Below, piece by piece: positions 24,196-32,376 of a stretch of DNA of 64,000 nt (the first letter of the stretch is position 1; each line of letters begins with the position of its first letter). The DNA lies in contig NZ_JBNTQY010000001.1 of the NCBI RefSeq assembly GCF_051209875.1, positions 5,642,001 to 5,706,000 on the forward strand, written 5' to 3'. The notes beneath the pieces are model-generated. The model was given only the letters and a program-made list of their open reading frames with translations. It was not told the DNA's origin and did no database searches. A program made the position numbers and the translations under genes. The stretch comes from Emticicia sp051209875. GTDB lineage: Bacteria > Bacteroidota > Bacteroidia > Cytophagales > Spirosomataceae.

Positions 24196-25920
24196 CTAAA
24201 GGTTTTTTCTATTCAATTCACTCACCGCAAAATCTACTGCACGAGCAGTAAGTGCCATATAAGTAATTGATGGATTGACACAATTGGCTGAGGTCATGCA
24301 AGCTCCGTCGGTTACGAAGACATTAGGCACAGAATGTATTTGATTATGAGCATTTAGCACTGACGTTTTAGGGTCTTTTCCCATGCGGGCCGTTCCCATT
24401 TCATGCACACCATTACCTAAACCACCAACATTATCAAACATTTTTACATCTTTGAAACCCGCATTTTCAAGCATTTCCGCAGCATCTGACTTCATTTTTT
24501 CACGCATTTTCCACTCATTATCTTTCAATTCAGCCTCAAAAACCAATTGTGGAATTCCCCACTTATCGGTTTTGTCTTTGCTCAAAGTAACTTTATTTTC
24601 GTGATAAGGTAGCACTTCACCAAATCCCATCAAACCCATTCCCCAACCACCTGGTTTGAACAAGCTATCTTTAAATGATGCACCGACTCCTTCTATACCA
24701 TTTCCTCTGCCCCAATCTCCACGACCGCCACCAGCACTTTGGTAATCATAGCCACGTAAAAAATTAGGATTTTTTGAGGCTTCATCAATATTTACATATT
24801 TTGGAATAAAAACACCCGTTGGTTTACGACCTTTGTAATATTGATCTTCCATGCCATCATAGCTACCCATTGCCCCCACATGATAATGATGGTCCATCAG
24901 GTTATGTCCTAATTCACCACTGTCATTTCCCATGCCATTTGGAAAACGGTTGGAGGTTGAGTTCAACAAAATTTGTGTTGACGCCAATGTAGAAGCACAA
25001 ACAAAAACAACTTTAGCATAAAACTCAATTTCCTTGTTGGTTTCACTATCAATTACTTTTACACCTTTAGCTTTGCCTGTACTTTCATCAAAAATGAGTG
25101 AATGAACAATCGAATTTGGTCGAATAACAAAATTTCCTGTTCGATTAGCCGCAGGCAAAGTAGCTGAATTACTACTAAAATATGCTCCATAAGGGCAGCC
25201 TCTTGAACAACGATTGCGATTTTGGCATTTTCCACGACCTAATTCTAAATGTTGTGGCTGTGGTTCAGTCAAATGAGCTACACGGCCTATGGTTACGTGT
25301 CTTCCTTTGAATTTTTCTTCTACTTCTTTTCTAAAATGTTTTTCCAAACAATTGAGCTCCATTGGCGGTAAAAACTCTCCATCAGGCAAATGTGCCAACC
25401 CTAATTTTTCACCACTAACACCTACAAATTTCTCGACATAAGAATACCATGGAGCAATATCTTTGTAGCGAATGGGCCAATCAATGGCAATGCCTTCACG
25501 GGCGTTTGCTTCAAAATCATGCTCGCTCCAACGATAAACGTGCTTACCCCAAGTAAGCGAACGCCCACCCACTTGATTACCACGAATCCAATCAAAACGC
25601 TTGGTTTCTTGATAGGGATTATCAATATCATTTGTGAAAAAATGTTTGGTTGATTCGCCAACAAAGCCACTTCTGATTTGAATATGGTATTTTTCTCTAT
25701 CTTCAGGAGTCAACGAACCACGATGCTCCATGTCCCAAGCATCTTGCATCATGGTTGGGTAATCTTCTATATGATTGACCATTCGACCTTTTTCAAGAAC
25801 TAAGGTTTTTAAGCCTTTTTCGCAAAATTCTTTGGCGGCCCAGCCTCCGCTCATGCCTGAGCCGATTACGATGGCGTCATAAGTATTGGTTTTGTTTAAT
25901 GTTGTATTTAGATTTGCCAT
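24196..25920 (-). CDS. GMC-family FAD-dependent sugar oxidoreductase, large subunit
   Basis: 574 residues. The FAD-binding loop DAIVIGSGMSGGWAAKEF is at about 15-32. WIRGNQVGGRSLTWGKHVYR is the GMC substrate-side signature. A cysteine cluster CQNRNRCSRGCPYGAYFSS follows at about 230. The catalytic region HEMGTARMGKDPKTS and the C-terminal CVNPSITYMALTARAV give the conserved His and Asn. There is no signal peptide of its own, so it is presumably carried across by the Tat-tagged subunit 3. It is expected to oxidise a sugar or polyol, with electrons passing to a cytochrome. Substrate unknown. Confidence 0.93.
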   Translation of the reverse strand: MANLNTTLNKTNTYDAIVIGSGMSGGWAAKEFCEKGLKTLVLEKGRMVNHIEDYPTMMQDAWDMEHRGSLTPEDREKYHIQIRSGFVGESTKHFFTNDIDNPYQETKRFDWIRGNQVGGRSLTWGKHVYRWSEHDFEANAREGIAIDWPIRYKDIAPWYSYVEKFVGVSGEKLGLAHLPDGEFLPPMELNCLEKHFRKEVEEKFKGRHVTIGRVAHLTEPQPQHLELGRGKCQNRNRCSRGCPYGAYFSSNSATLPAANRTGNFVIRPNSIVHSLIFDESTGKAKGVKVIDSETNKEIEFYAKVVFVCASTLASTQILLNSTSNRFPNGMGNDSGELGHNLMDHHYHVGAMGSYDGMEDQYYKGRKPTGVFIPKYVNIDEASKNPNFLRGYDYQSAGGGRGDWGRGNGIEGVGASFKDSLFKPGGWGMGLMGFGEVLPYHENKVTLSKDKTDKWGIPQLVFEAELKDNEWKMREKMKSDAAEMLENAGFKDVKMFDNVGGLGNGVHEMGTARMGKDPKTSVLNAHNQIHSVPNVFVTDGACMTSANCVNPSITYMALTARAVDFAVSELNRKNL

Positions 25921-26027
25921 TGGTTCAAGAAAAATGATTGTTATTTGTTGTTCGCAATTTAAGACAAGTTTTTCAAAAGAAAATTCAATAAATAAGAATC
26001 TTTTCTACAAAATTTATCGATCATTTT

Positions 26028-26351
26028 ATGCGTCAATCTATTATTTATGAAGTAAGTATCAATTATATTGGCTCGCTCAACGATATTCGTAAGCGAGAAC
26101 CTTTTATTGTCTATTTTTCAAACTTAAAACGTGCAATTGAATGCATTCAAACCAACTTAGCTTTGAATGGATGGGAACAGAAAAAGGTGAATTATACAGC
26201 GGTTTATCGCACATTGAAAGTGAAGAATAAGTTTGTATGCGATTTTGATGCGATGAAAGTAAAGTTTTTTCAGATAACGATTACAACAAAAACCTTAAAC
26301 CCTTTGTTGACCACACTTGGAATTGATGAGTTTCCTACCACAAAAAAGTAA
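26028..26351 (+). CDS. Hypothetical protein, 107 residues
   Basis: Not recognised. The protein starts MRQSIIYEVSINYIGSLNDI and is a mix of strands and helices without signal peptide, membrane segment or metal motif. Aromatic and basic residues dominate (FSNLKRAIECIQTNLALNGW, then VYRTLKVKNKF). It starts with ATG 107 bp from the divergent GMC gene. The codon pattern is ordinary for the window and the frame is open over its full length with no overlapping alternative, which supports a real gene. Confidence 0.55.
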   Translation: MRQSIIYEVSINYIGSLNDIRKREPFIVYFSNLKRAIECIQTNLALNGWEQKKVNYTAVYRTLKVKNKFVCDFDAMKVKFFQITITTKTLNPLLTTLGIDEFPTTKK

Positions 26352-26491
26352 GACACAATTAAGCGATTGTATGATTACTGGGTTTTTCTCTCACCAACTT
26401 ATCTAATATCAAAATTGATTTTTAGGATTCTTTTCAGAAAAATGAAATTTTTTCTTTCCTTTGTGCAATTACTACTTTAACCTTATAACCT

Positions 26492-27826
26492 ATGAATTTT
26501 TCAAAACCCAAATTAAGTTTTGCTCAAATCATCAATATGAATGTTGGCTTCTTTGGCATTCAATATAGTTTTGGTCTTCAACAAAGTGCGGTTAATCCAA
26601 TTTATGACTTTTTGGGGGCAAGTCCCGATGAAATTCCTTTGTTAAACTTAGCGGGGCCCATGACTGGACTTTTGATTCAGCCAATCATTGGAGCCATGTC
26701 TGACAAAACTTGGTCGCCACGTTTTGGTCGTCGTAAACCTTATTTCTTTGTAGGTGCTTTGATGTGCAGTTTAGCACTTTTTCTTTATCCTTTTAGTAGC
26801 TCCTTGTGGATGGCTGCAGGGCTTTTATGGATTTTGGATGTGGGTAATAATACTGCCATGGAGCCATATCGAGCTTTTATTGCTGATAAATTAGATGCAT
26901 CACAACAACCAACGGGTTTTCAGGCACAAAGTTTCTTCACAGGTTTGGGGCAAACTTTAGTTAATCTTTCGATTTTTATTTTTCCATTAATATTTTTAGG
27001 TACAACTGGCTCATTACCAACTTGGGTTTATGCTTCATTCTTTTTAGGAGCTATTTGTTCGATTGGTTCGGTTTGGTGGAGTATGCGAACAACTGCTGAA
27101 ATTCCTCCGAGCGAGGAAGAGTTGGCAGAAATGAAAGCTACACCGATGAGTATTCTTACGCCATTTGTTGATATTCCGCAAGCGATTCGAGAAATGCCCA
27201 AAGTTATGTGGCAATTGGCATTGGTTTATTTATTTCAATGGTATGCTTTGTTTTGTTATTGGCAAAATTCCTCGAAAAGTATTGCACAATCAGTTTGGAA
27301 AACTACGACTTACCAAGACAATCCTATTTATAATGAGGCCGTTAGCTGGACTGGTTTGGTAAATGGTTGGTACAATATCGTGATGTTTTTGGTGGCTTTT
27401 AGTTTGGTTTATTTTGCCAAAAAATATTCGCCAAAAATGGTACACGCTTTCTGTTTGGTTTTAGCAGGAATTGGTTTTTTAGCTTTTCCGATGATTGAGA
27501 ATAAATATTTATTGTTTCCTGCTATTACAGGCTTTGGTATTGGTTGGGCAAGTATGATGGGAATTCCATATTTAATAGTTGTGGGCGAAATTCCAAAAGA
27601 GCGTTATGGGGTTTACATGGGAATTATTAATATGATGATTGTGATTCCCATGTTGATTCAAACACTTACTTTTGGTTATATTTTGAAGCATTTCTTAAAT
27701 AATGACCCTGGCAAGGCGATTACTTTCGCAGGAGTTCTTTTATTAACAGCAGCAGCGGCCACGATGCTCATTAAAGCCAAAAAAGTTGAAGCTGATATAA
27801 ATGTGCCAATGGGTAGCGGGCATTGA
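26492..27826 (+). CDS. MFS sugar transporter (GPH/SLC45-like)
   Basis: 444 residues, twelve membrane segments. The first loop holds the MFS motif in SDKTWSPRFGRRKPYFFVGA, and DVGNNTAMEPYRAFIADKL resembles the sucrose/maltose (SLC45) branch; GEIPKERYGVYMGIINMMI is the matching second-half motif. Cation-coupled import of a glucoside, disaccharide or related sugar is likely. It neighbours a TIM-barrel sugar isomerase (converging) and the GMC sugar oxidoreductase, which supports a shared carbohydrate role. It ends at a heptad array plus terminator (27838-27898). Confidence 0.88.
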   Translation: MNFSKPKLSFAQIINMNVGFFGIQYSFGLQQSAVNPIYDFLGASPDEIPLLNLAGPMTGLLIQPIIGAMSDKTWSPRFGRRKPYFFVGALMCSLALFLYPFSSSLWMAAGLLWILDVGNNTAMEPYRAFIADKLDASQQPTGFQAQSFFTGLGQTLVNLSIFIFPLIFLGTTGSLPTWVYASFFLGAICSIGSVWWSMRTTAEIPPSEEELAEMKATPMSILTPFVDIPQAIREMPKVMWQLALVYLFQWYALFCYWQNSSKSIAQSVWKTTTYQDNPIYNEAVSWTGLVNGWYNIVMFLVAFSLVYFAKKYSPKMVHAFCLVLAGIGFLAFPMIENKYLLFPAITGFGIGWASMMGIPYLIVVGEIPKERYGVYMGIINMMIVIPMLIQTLTFGYILKHFLNNDPGKAITFAGVLLLTAAAATMLIKAKKVEADINVPMGSGH

Positions 27827-27837
27827 TATTAATATAA

Positions 27838-27862
27838 AATGAATAATGCTTAATGATAAATG
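27838..27862. repeat. Heptad-periodic array (AATG units)
   Basis: AATG at 27838, 27845, 27852 and 27859, an exact 7-bp period over four units, between the transporter stop and the terminator stem. A weak CATT-containing counterpart lies past the stem at 27911-27930. Confidence 0.65.
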
Positions 27863-27898
27863 AAAAGCCTTCAGCAAACAAAGTTCTGAAGGCTTTTT
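27863..27898. terminator. Bidirectional terminator between MFS and TIM-barrel genes
   Basis: AAAAGCCTTCAG (27863-27874) pairs with CTGAAGGCTTTT (27886-27897), loop 11 bases, A-rich before and T-rich after, serving the convergent genes. Confidence 0.85.
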
Positions 27899-27935
27899 AA
27901 TTTATTCGCTCATTCTAACAATCACTCATTGATTT

Positions 27936-28856
27936 TCAAGGTAAGTATTGTCTAATATAATTTCTACTTTGTAAAATCGCCTTTGTAATATCATCTGGGC
28001 TTCCTTCATACGCTTTGTCTTCTACTTCAATCACTACTGAGCCACGATAACGAACATCAGTCAGAGCAGCAAAGAATTTTCCCCAACGAACATCACCCAA
28101 ACCAGGAAGTTTTGGTGAGTGATATTCAAGCGGATTAGCCAAAATACCCACTCTATCCAATTTATCATGGTAAACCTTTACATCCTTCAAATGAATATGA
28201 TGCAGACGGTCTTTGTACTGATAAATCGGTTTGATTTCGTCCATCATTTGAAAAATCATGTGCGAAGGATCGTAGTTGAGCCCAAATAACGGCGTTTTGA
28301 AAGTTTCAAACATTCTGTCCCAAACAGCTGGACTAATTGCCAAATTTTTCCCACCAGGCCATTCATCATTAGTAAAAAACATGGGGCAATTTTCGATGCC
28401 AATCTTGATTCCTTCTTGCTCAGCCGTTTCGATGATTGGCTTCCAAACTTTCTTGAAAGTCTTCAAATTATCTTGGATATTCTTTTTTGGATCACGCCCA
28501 ATGAAAGTATTCATTACTGGCACATGTAAGGTATTACAAGCCCGAATCACTTTCTTGATATGTTCAATATAAAACTCTGCTTTTTTCTTGTCGGCATCTA
28601 ATGGATTGGGATAATAGCCTAAACCCGAAATAGTAATACCTTTTTCATGTAGAAATGATTTAATATATTTTACATGCTGAGCGTCCAATTTATCAACGTT
28701 GATATGGGTTACGCCAGCATAACGACGATTATCTCCACCTTCAGTTGGCCAACACATCATTTCAAGGCAAGAAAATTCGTGTTTTGAAGCAAAATCAACT
28801 ACATGTTCAAAGCCAAAGTCAGCCAATATAGCACTTACAAATCCGAGTTTTAACAT
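27936..28856 (-). CDS. Sugar phosphate isomerase/epimerase-like TIM-barrel enzyme
   Basis: 306 residues from the ATG at 28856 (MLKLGFVSAILADFGFE); the 9-residue extension begins at a TTG inside a dyad. AP-endonuclease-2/xylose-isomerase-like barrel: EFSCLEMMCWPTEGGDNRRY, GIKIGIENCPMFFTNDEWPG, LFGLNYDPSHMIFQMMD, HHIHLKDVKVYHDKL and GSVVIEVEDKAYEGS provide the Glu/Asp/His metal ligands. Family members isomerise or epimerise sugars, inosose or 3-keto-glycosides. An unusual dyad sits 2 bp upstream of its start. Confidence 0.88.
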   Translation of the reverse strand: MLKLGFVSAILADFGFEHVVDFASKHEFSCLEMMCWPTEGGDNRRYAGVTHINVDKLDAQHVKYIKSFLHEKGITISGLGYYPNPLDADKKKAEFYIEHIKKVIRACNTLHVPVMNTFIGRDPKKNIQDNLKTFKKVWKPIIETAEQEGIKIGIENCPMFFTNDEWPGGKNLAISPAVWDRMFETFKTPLFGLNYDPSHMIFQMMDEIKPIYQYKDRLHHIHLKDVKVYHDKLDRVGILANPLEYHSPKLPGLGDVRWGKFFAALTDVRYRGSVVIEVEDKAYEGSPDDITKAILQSRNYIRQYLP

Positions 28857-28858
28857 AG

Positions 28859-28889
28859 TTTTGGTTGAATAAAGTTTGTTCAACCAAAA
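28859..28889. promoter_or_regulatory. 11-bp perfect dyad next to the TIM-barrel start codon
   Basis: TTTTGGTTGAA (28859-28869) and TTCAACCAAAA (28879-28889) are perfect reverse complements with a 9-base spacer. It begins 2 bp before the ATG of the minus-strand TIM-barrel gene. It could be a regulator site or an mRNA hairpin that masks the start. Confidence 0.65.
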
Positions 28890-29103
28890 TTATAAAAAAA
28901 ATAGGTTCTTTAAAATCTTATTTTGTTTAACTATCGTATATACTTTATTTAAACAAATGTTTTTTCACAAATTTGTTTATCTTTATTTTTATAATATTAA
29001 ACAAAGTGTTTGGTTAAAATACTTCACAACAGTGCTGATTTATTGCATTTTTTATCAATTTTTAAGAAAAAAAGATTATTTTTGAAAATAATAGTAAAAA
29101 GTG

Positions 29104-29135
29104 TTGTTTATTTTGTTTAAGTTTTACTAAATTTG
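29104..29135 (+). promoter_or_regulatory. Likely promoter of the second ECF sigma gene
   Basis: TAAATTTG at 29128-29135 matches the Bacteroidota -7 box TAnnTTTG. A TTG at 29104-29106 lies 21 bp upstream in the -33 position. The ATG follows 22 bp after the box. Confidence 0.55.
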
Positions 29136-29157
29136 CTTCAACAAAAACCAACAAACT

Positions 29158-29670
29158 ATGACAGCCATCGAATTTAACTTCGCCATATCAAAAACATCAA
29201 AATCATTGAAGCCATTTGCTATGAGGCTGACAAAAGACCATGAAGATGCCAATGATTTATTGCAAGACACATTGATGAAAGCATTCTTGAATCGTGATAA
29301 ATATTCAGATGGAACCAACTTGAAGGCCTGGTTATACACCATCATGAAAAATACGTTTATCACGAATTACCAACGAATGATTCGTAAAAACACTTTTATT
29401 GATACAACGGACAATCTGCATTATATCAACAACATGGAAAGTAGCATTGACAACAATGCTTATTCAGAGTTTGCGATGGAAGATATTAATAATGCAGTTG
29501 AAACACTTGATGAAGCATATAAACTTCCGTTTATGATGTACTTCAAGGGTTTTAAATACCATGAAATTGCTCAAAAATTAAATATTCCCATTGGAACAGT
29601 AAAAAACAGAATTCATATCGCTCGTAAAGAGTTGAAAGATAAATTATATATGTATGCTTACGCATATTAA
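29158..29670 (+). CDS. ECF RNA polymerase sigma factor
   Basis: 170 residues, the standard size. Region 2: LTKDHEDANDLLQDTLMKAF, then NLKAWLYTIMKNTFITNYQR. Region 4: LDEAYKLPFMMYFKGFKYHE, then LNIPIGTVKNRIHIARKELK. This short form without extra domains is very common in Bacteroidota. No anti-sigma gene is adjacent. It is transcribed alone: a -7 box lies 22 bp upstream and a terminator follows at 29736-29768. Confidence 0.93.
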   Translation: MTAIEFNFAISKTSKSLKPFAMRLTKDHEDANDLLQDTLMKAFLNRDKYSDGTNLKAWLYTIMKNTFITNYQRMIRKNTFIDTTDNLHYINNMESSIDNNAYSEFAMEDINNAVETLDEAYKLPFMMYFKGFKYHEIAQKLNIPIGTVKNRIHIARKELKDKLYMYAYAY

Positions 29671-29735
29671 AAGATAATATTTAGGAGGTACTCCGTGATA
29701 AATATGCGGTTTTTGGTTAAAAAAGAGGAAGATTC

Positions 29736-29768
29736 AAAAAGGTTGTTTGCATTGCAGACAACCTTTTT
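29736..29768 (+). terminator. Terminator of the second ECF sigma gene
   Basis: AAAAAGGTTGTTTGC (29736-29750) pairs with GCAGACAACCTTTTT (29754-29768); one G-U pair, 3-base loop, T-rich tail. Confidence 0.85.
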
Positions 29769-29809
29769 CTTTGATAATTATTTAATAAAACAGATTTTCA
29801 CGCAAAGCT

Positions 29810-30655
29810 TCATTTCACACAAAGCCAAATATAGAAGGCATTTAGGCAAAGTGAGGCCAGTAAATTTAACCACATCGTATTTTTGAAGTTTGCTTGGGTG
29901 CTATTTTTTAAAACTCTAACAAACCACCAACCAAAAAATACAAGAGTTGGGAAGTTAAAAATGAGCAAGTAAAGAAAATCAGCTTGATTGAAATAAAAGA
30001 AAAATCCTGCAAAAGCAATCGAGAAAACAATTGCTGTGAAAAAGAATGTTCCTGTTATTCCTAAAAGCATACTCATTGTAGTATCTCCACGCTTGGCGTC
30101 TTCTGCGTGTTGATAAATCTGTGACATTGGGTAAACCGCCCAAAGCATCATGGTGCTTATCATGGCTGGCAAAATTTGACCATGAAGGTTGTCAAAGTTT
30201 TTCTCAAATACCAAGATAATAGTAAAATACGTAAATGCTCCTTGAAAAAATCCGACAATAAACCAACTCAAAATTGGGTACTTTTTTAAACGAATTTTAT
30301 CATTGCTATATGCTTTTGAAACCAAGCCATAAATAAAAATCATCAAGGCAAAAACCCAATCAAGTACAAAAAGGCTTATGATTACCGCCAAAATATCAAT
30401 TGCCCATGAAGCCCAAAAGAGTTTTTTATCAACTGCGGGTGGCTTTTCTAAGCCGCCTATGCTTCCTTCATCTTTATCGAAGTAGCTATTATAGGCATTA
30501 CTGGCTGGGTAAATAAAAATATGAAGAATAACAAAAATCCATATAGCTTTAGGCTTGTCCCAATTGGGTGTTTGGCTAATGGCAAACCAATAAACAGGCA
30601 TCAAAAAAAAAGAAAATGGTAGCCTCAGATGCAGTAAAATATCTTTTGGGGTCAT
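29810..30655 (-). CDS. UbiA-family prenyltransferase-like membrane protein
   Basis: 281 residues, about eight membrane segments. The first Asp-rich prenyl-diphosphate site is recognisable as ASNAYNSYFDKDEGSIGG. The second, normally after segment four, is less clear (YQHAEDAKRGDTTMS). UbiA enzymes attach prenyl chains to aromatic or other acceptors in the membrane; the acceptor cannot be named here. On the minus strand it follows the permease gene, the 56-bp gap being occupied by an inverted palindrome doublet. Confidence 0.8.
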   Translation of the reverse strand: MTPKDILLHLRLPFSFFLMPVYWFAISQTPNWDKPKAIWIFVILHIFIYPASNAYNSYFDKDEGSIGGLEKPPAVDKKLFWASWAIDILAVIISLFVLDWVFALMIFIYGLVSKAYSNDKIRLKKYPILSWFIVGFFQGAFTYFTIILVFEKNFDNLHGQILPAMISTMMLWAVYPMSQIYQHAEDAKRGDTTMSMLLGITGTFFFTAIVFSIAFAGFFFYFNQADFLYLLIFNFPTLVFFGWWFVRVLKNSTQANFKNTMWLNLLASLCLNAFYIWLCVK

Positions 30656-30665
30656 AATAATGTAT

Positions 30666-30725
30666 GACGGATTTCCTAATCCGTCCTTTTATAGCGTAAG
30701 AAACAGATGGATTAGGAAATCCGTC
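30666..30725. repeat. REP-like inverted palindrome doublet
   Basis: The first palindrome, 30666-30685 (GACGGATTTCCTAATCCGTC), and the second, 30706-30725 (GATGGATTAGGAAATCCGTC), are reverse complements at 19 of 20 positions, 20 bp apart. This is the layout of REP doublets. The permease stop codon (30712-30714) lies inside the second palindrome, so the repeat encodes the last residues of that protein. Confidence 0.85.
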
Positions 30726-32028
30726 GTAATAAAAAATTTGCTACAACAAAGCTCCCAACCAAAATTCCGAAAAAAACCAACGATAAATTAAAATTATAAA
30801 TAATCATGGCAATTAATGCTATTGAAGCAATTACTAAAGCTAAAATCGGCGAAATTGGATAAAAAGGAACACGAAATGGGCGTTTAAGGTTTGGTTCTTT
30901 TTGACGTAAAACCAACAATGAAACCATTGAAAATATGTACATTGTCAAAGCTCCAAAGGCCGAAAGAATAATAATATCGGCCGTTGAATTACTCAAAAGT
31001 GCTACAATTCCAAAAGCCATATTCAACAATAAAGCATTCGCAGGAGTTTTGAATTTTGGATGAACTTTTCCAATAAAAGCAGGAGCATTTCCTGCACGCC
31101 CAAACTCAAAAGTTGCTCGACCAGCGGCCAAAACCAAACCATGAAATGAGGCAATCAGTCCACAAGTGCCAATACCCACTATCAATTGATAAATACCACT
31201 TGTATCACTCATGATTTTACTCATCGCCATCGGAAGTGGCGAATCAGAGATTGTTCCATCTGCTTTATAAACAATTGATTCCCAGCCATTTATGCCAACA
31301 GCCGCCACAAAAGTAAGCACACACAAAACTACGAGCGTAGCCATTGCCGAGCCAAACCCCCAAGTAATGTCTTTTTGTGGATTGTTCGATTCTTCAGCAA
31401 CATTAGCCAAACCTTCAATACCTAAGAAAAACCAAATCGCAAAAGGTAAAGCTGCGAAAGCTCCATTAAAACCATTAGGTAAATTATTGATAATGAGATT
31501 CTTACTTTCAAATTTCGGAAAAGCGAAATACCAAAAAATAATCAAACCTAATACCGCTAAAATTGTGATTATCAACTCAAAAGCAGAGGCGAGTTTTGTA
31601 CCAAGAATATTAAGTAAAGTAAAAACCAAATATGCTCCAATGGCCACTCCTAAGATAGAAAGTTGAGGAAAAACAGCATTGAAATACGCTCCAATGCCAA
31701 CTGCGATGGCAGGGGGAGCAAACAAAAATTCAATATTCTGAGCCATACCAGCCAAAAAGCCCCATTTTGTACCCAATGCACGATTAGCATAATCAAACGC
31801 TCCACCTGCTTGTGGAATAGCACAAGCCAATTCGGCATAACTCAATGAAAAAGTCAAATAAAGAATAATAACAAAAAAAGTAGCAATCGCCATCCCGAGC
31901 GTTCCACCTTTTTCAAGTCCAAGATTCCATCCGAAATACATTCCTGAAATAACATATCCAACTCCAAGCCCCCAAAGGAGAGTTGGTGTAAGGCTTTTTT
32001 GAAGTTTTTGCTCGTTAGGGTTTGACAT
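30712..32028 (-). CDS. APC-family amino-acid/ethanolamine permease
   Basis: 438 residues from the ATG at 32028 (MSNPNEQKLQKSLTPTLLWG); the frame stays open to 32133 but the extra 35 residues are mostly encoded by repeat-like DNA. Twelve membrane segments. YVISGMYFGWNLGLEKGG, YAELACAIPQAGGAFDYANR and FLGIEGLANVAEESNNPQKD are typical of the ethanolamine permease branch. No ethanolamine ammonia-lyase genes are near, so the substrate may be another amine or amino acid. The last residues RRIS and the stop are encoded by a REP-like palindrome. Confidence 0.87.
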   Translation of the reverse strand: MSNPNEQKLQKSLTPTLLWGLGVGYVISGMYFGWNLGLEKGGTLGMAIATFFVIILYLTFSLSYAELACAIPQAGGAFDYANRALGTKWGFLAGMAQNIEFLFAPPAIAVGIGAYFNAVFPQLSILGVAIGAYLVFTLLNILGTKLASAFELIITILAVLGLIIFWYFAFPKFESKNLIINNLPNGFNGAFAALPFAIWFFLGIEGLANVAEESNNPQKDITWGFGSAMATLVVLCVLTFVAAVGINGWESIVYKADGTISDSPLPMAMSKIMSDTSGIYQLIVGIGTCGLIASFHGLVLAAGRATFEFGRAGNAPAFIGKVHPKFKTPANALLLNMAFGIVALLSNSTADIIILSAFGALTMYIFSMVSLLVLRQKEPNLKRPFRVPFYPISPILALVIASIALIAMIIYNFNLSLVFFGILVGSFVVANFLLRRIS

Positions 32029-32376
32029 TTGTGCTAAGGCTTGTCTTTGAAGTATTGCTCTAAGTAAGGTGTTTAATCTCAAAAAATCAAGTAAATAATC
32101 CTGCCAGTTGCAAAATCTTACAAATCCTATCAAGATTTTGGCATAATAAATGCCTTTGAGTTAGTAGGATTTCATAAACGTTCTGTAATTTTGTAAAAAA
32201 ACTCCGATAATAATGTTCCATACGTCTGCATTTCGATGTTGTTGTTAGTATTAATTTTCTCGAAAGAATCGCTAATCCTTATATTTTCTAAAAACAAAGA
32301 GTTTTGATAGAATCGTTGATGAAATATTTTTTCATTCATCGTGTTCACACATTACTCATTCACTCATAAAATTTCT
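32029..32376. other. Divergent gap between permease and cysS
   Basis: 348 bp without a gene. It holds the word AATCTTACAAATCC at 32114-32127, which also occurs inverted at 45805-45818 and partly at 20025-20037. A TAATTTTG at 32186-32193 could be a cysS -7 box, although no well-spaced -33 box was found. CATT at 32350 and 32357 hints at a short heptad run just before cysS. Confidence 0.5.

Larger units (their letters stand above)
28857..29157. promoter_or_regulatory. AT-rich divergent control region with repeated TTTGTTTAA motif
   Basis: 301 bp without a credible gene. TTTGTTTAA or its reverse complement appears at 28922, 28948 (inverted), 28972 (last base missing), 28998 (inverted, 9 bp) and 29112, plus a partial copy at 29104. 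The first four alternate in orientation with start spacings of 26, 24 and 26 bp. The region separates the TIM-barrel gene from the second ECF sigma gene and may bind a regulator. Confidence 0.55.

Noticed and set aside
28876..29085. 69-codon plus-strand ORF
   Set aside because: Low-complexity AT-rich translation (Phe/Tyr/Lys) within a control region with motif repeats; no protein-like pattern.
29695..29886. 63-codon plus-strand ORF after the second sigma gene
   Set aside because: It runs through the terminator hairpin and overlaps the 3' end of the UbiA-family gene on the other strand.
30712..32028. Ethanolamine utilisation locus
   Set aside because: Only the permease resembles the ethanolamine branch; no ammonia-lyase or microcompartment gene is nearby.
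30712..32133. Longer permease start at 32133
   Set aside because: The extra 35 residues come from leader DNA with a dispersed repeat word; the ATG at 32028 gives the usual N-terminus for the family.
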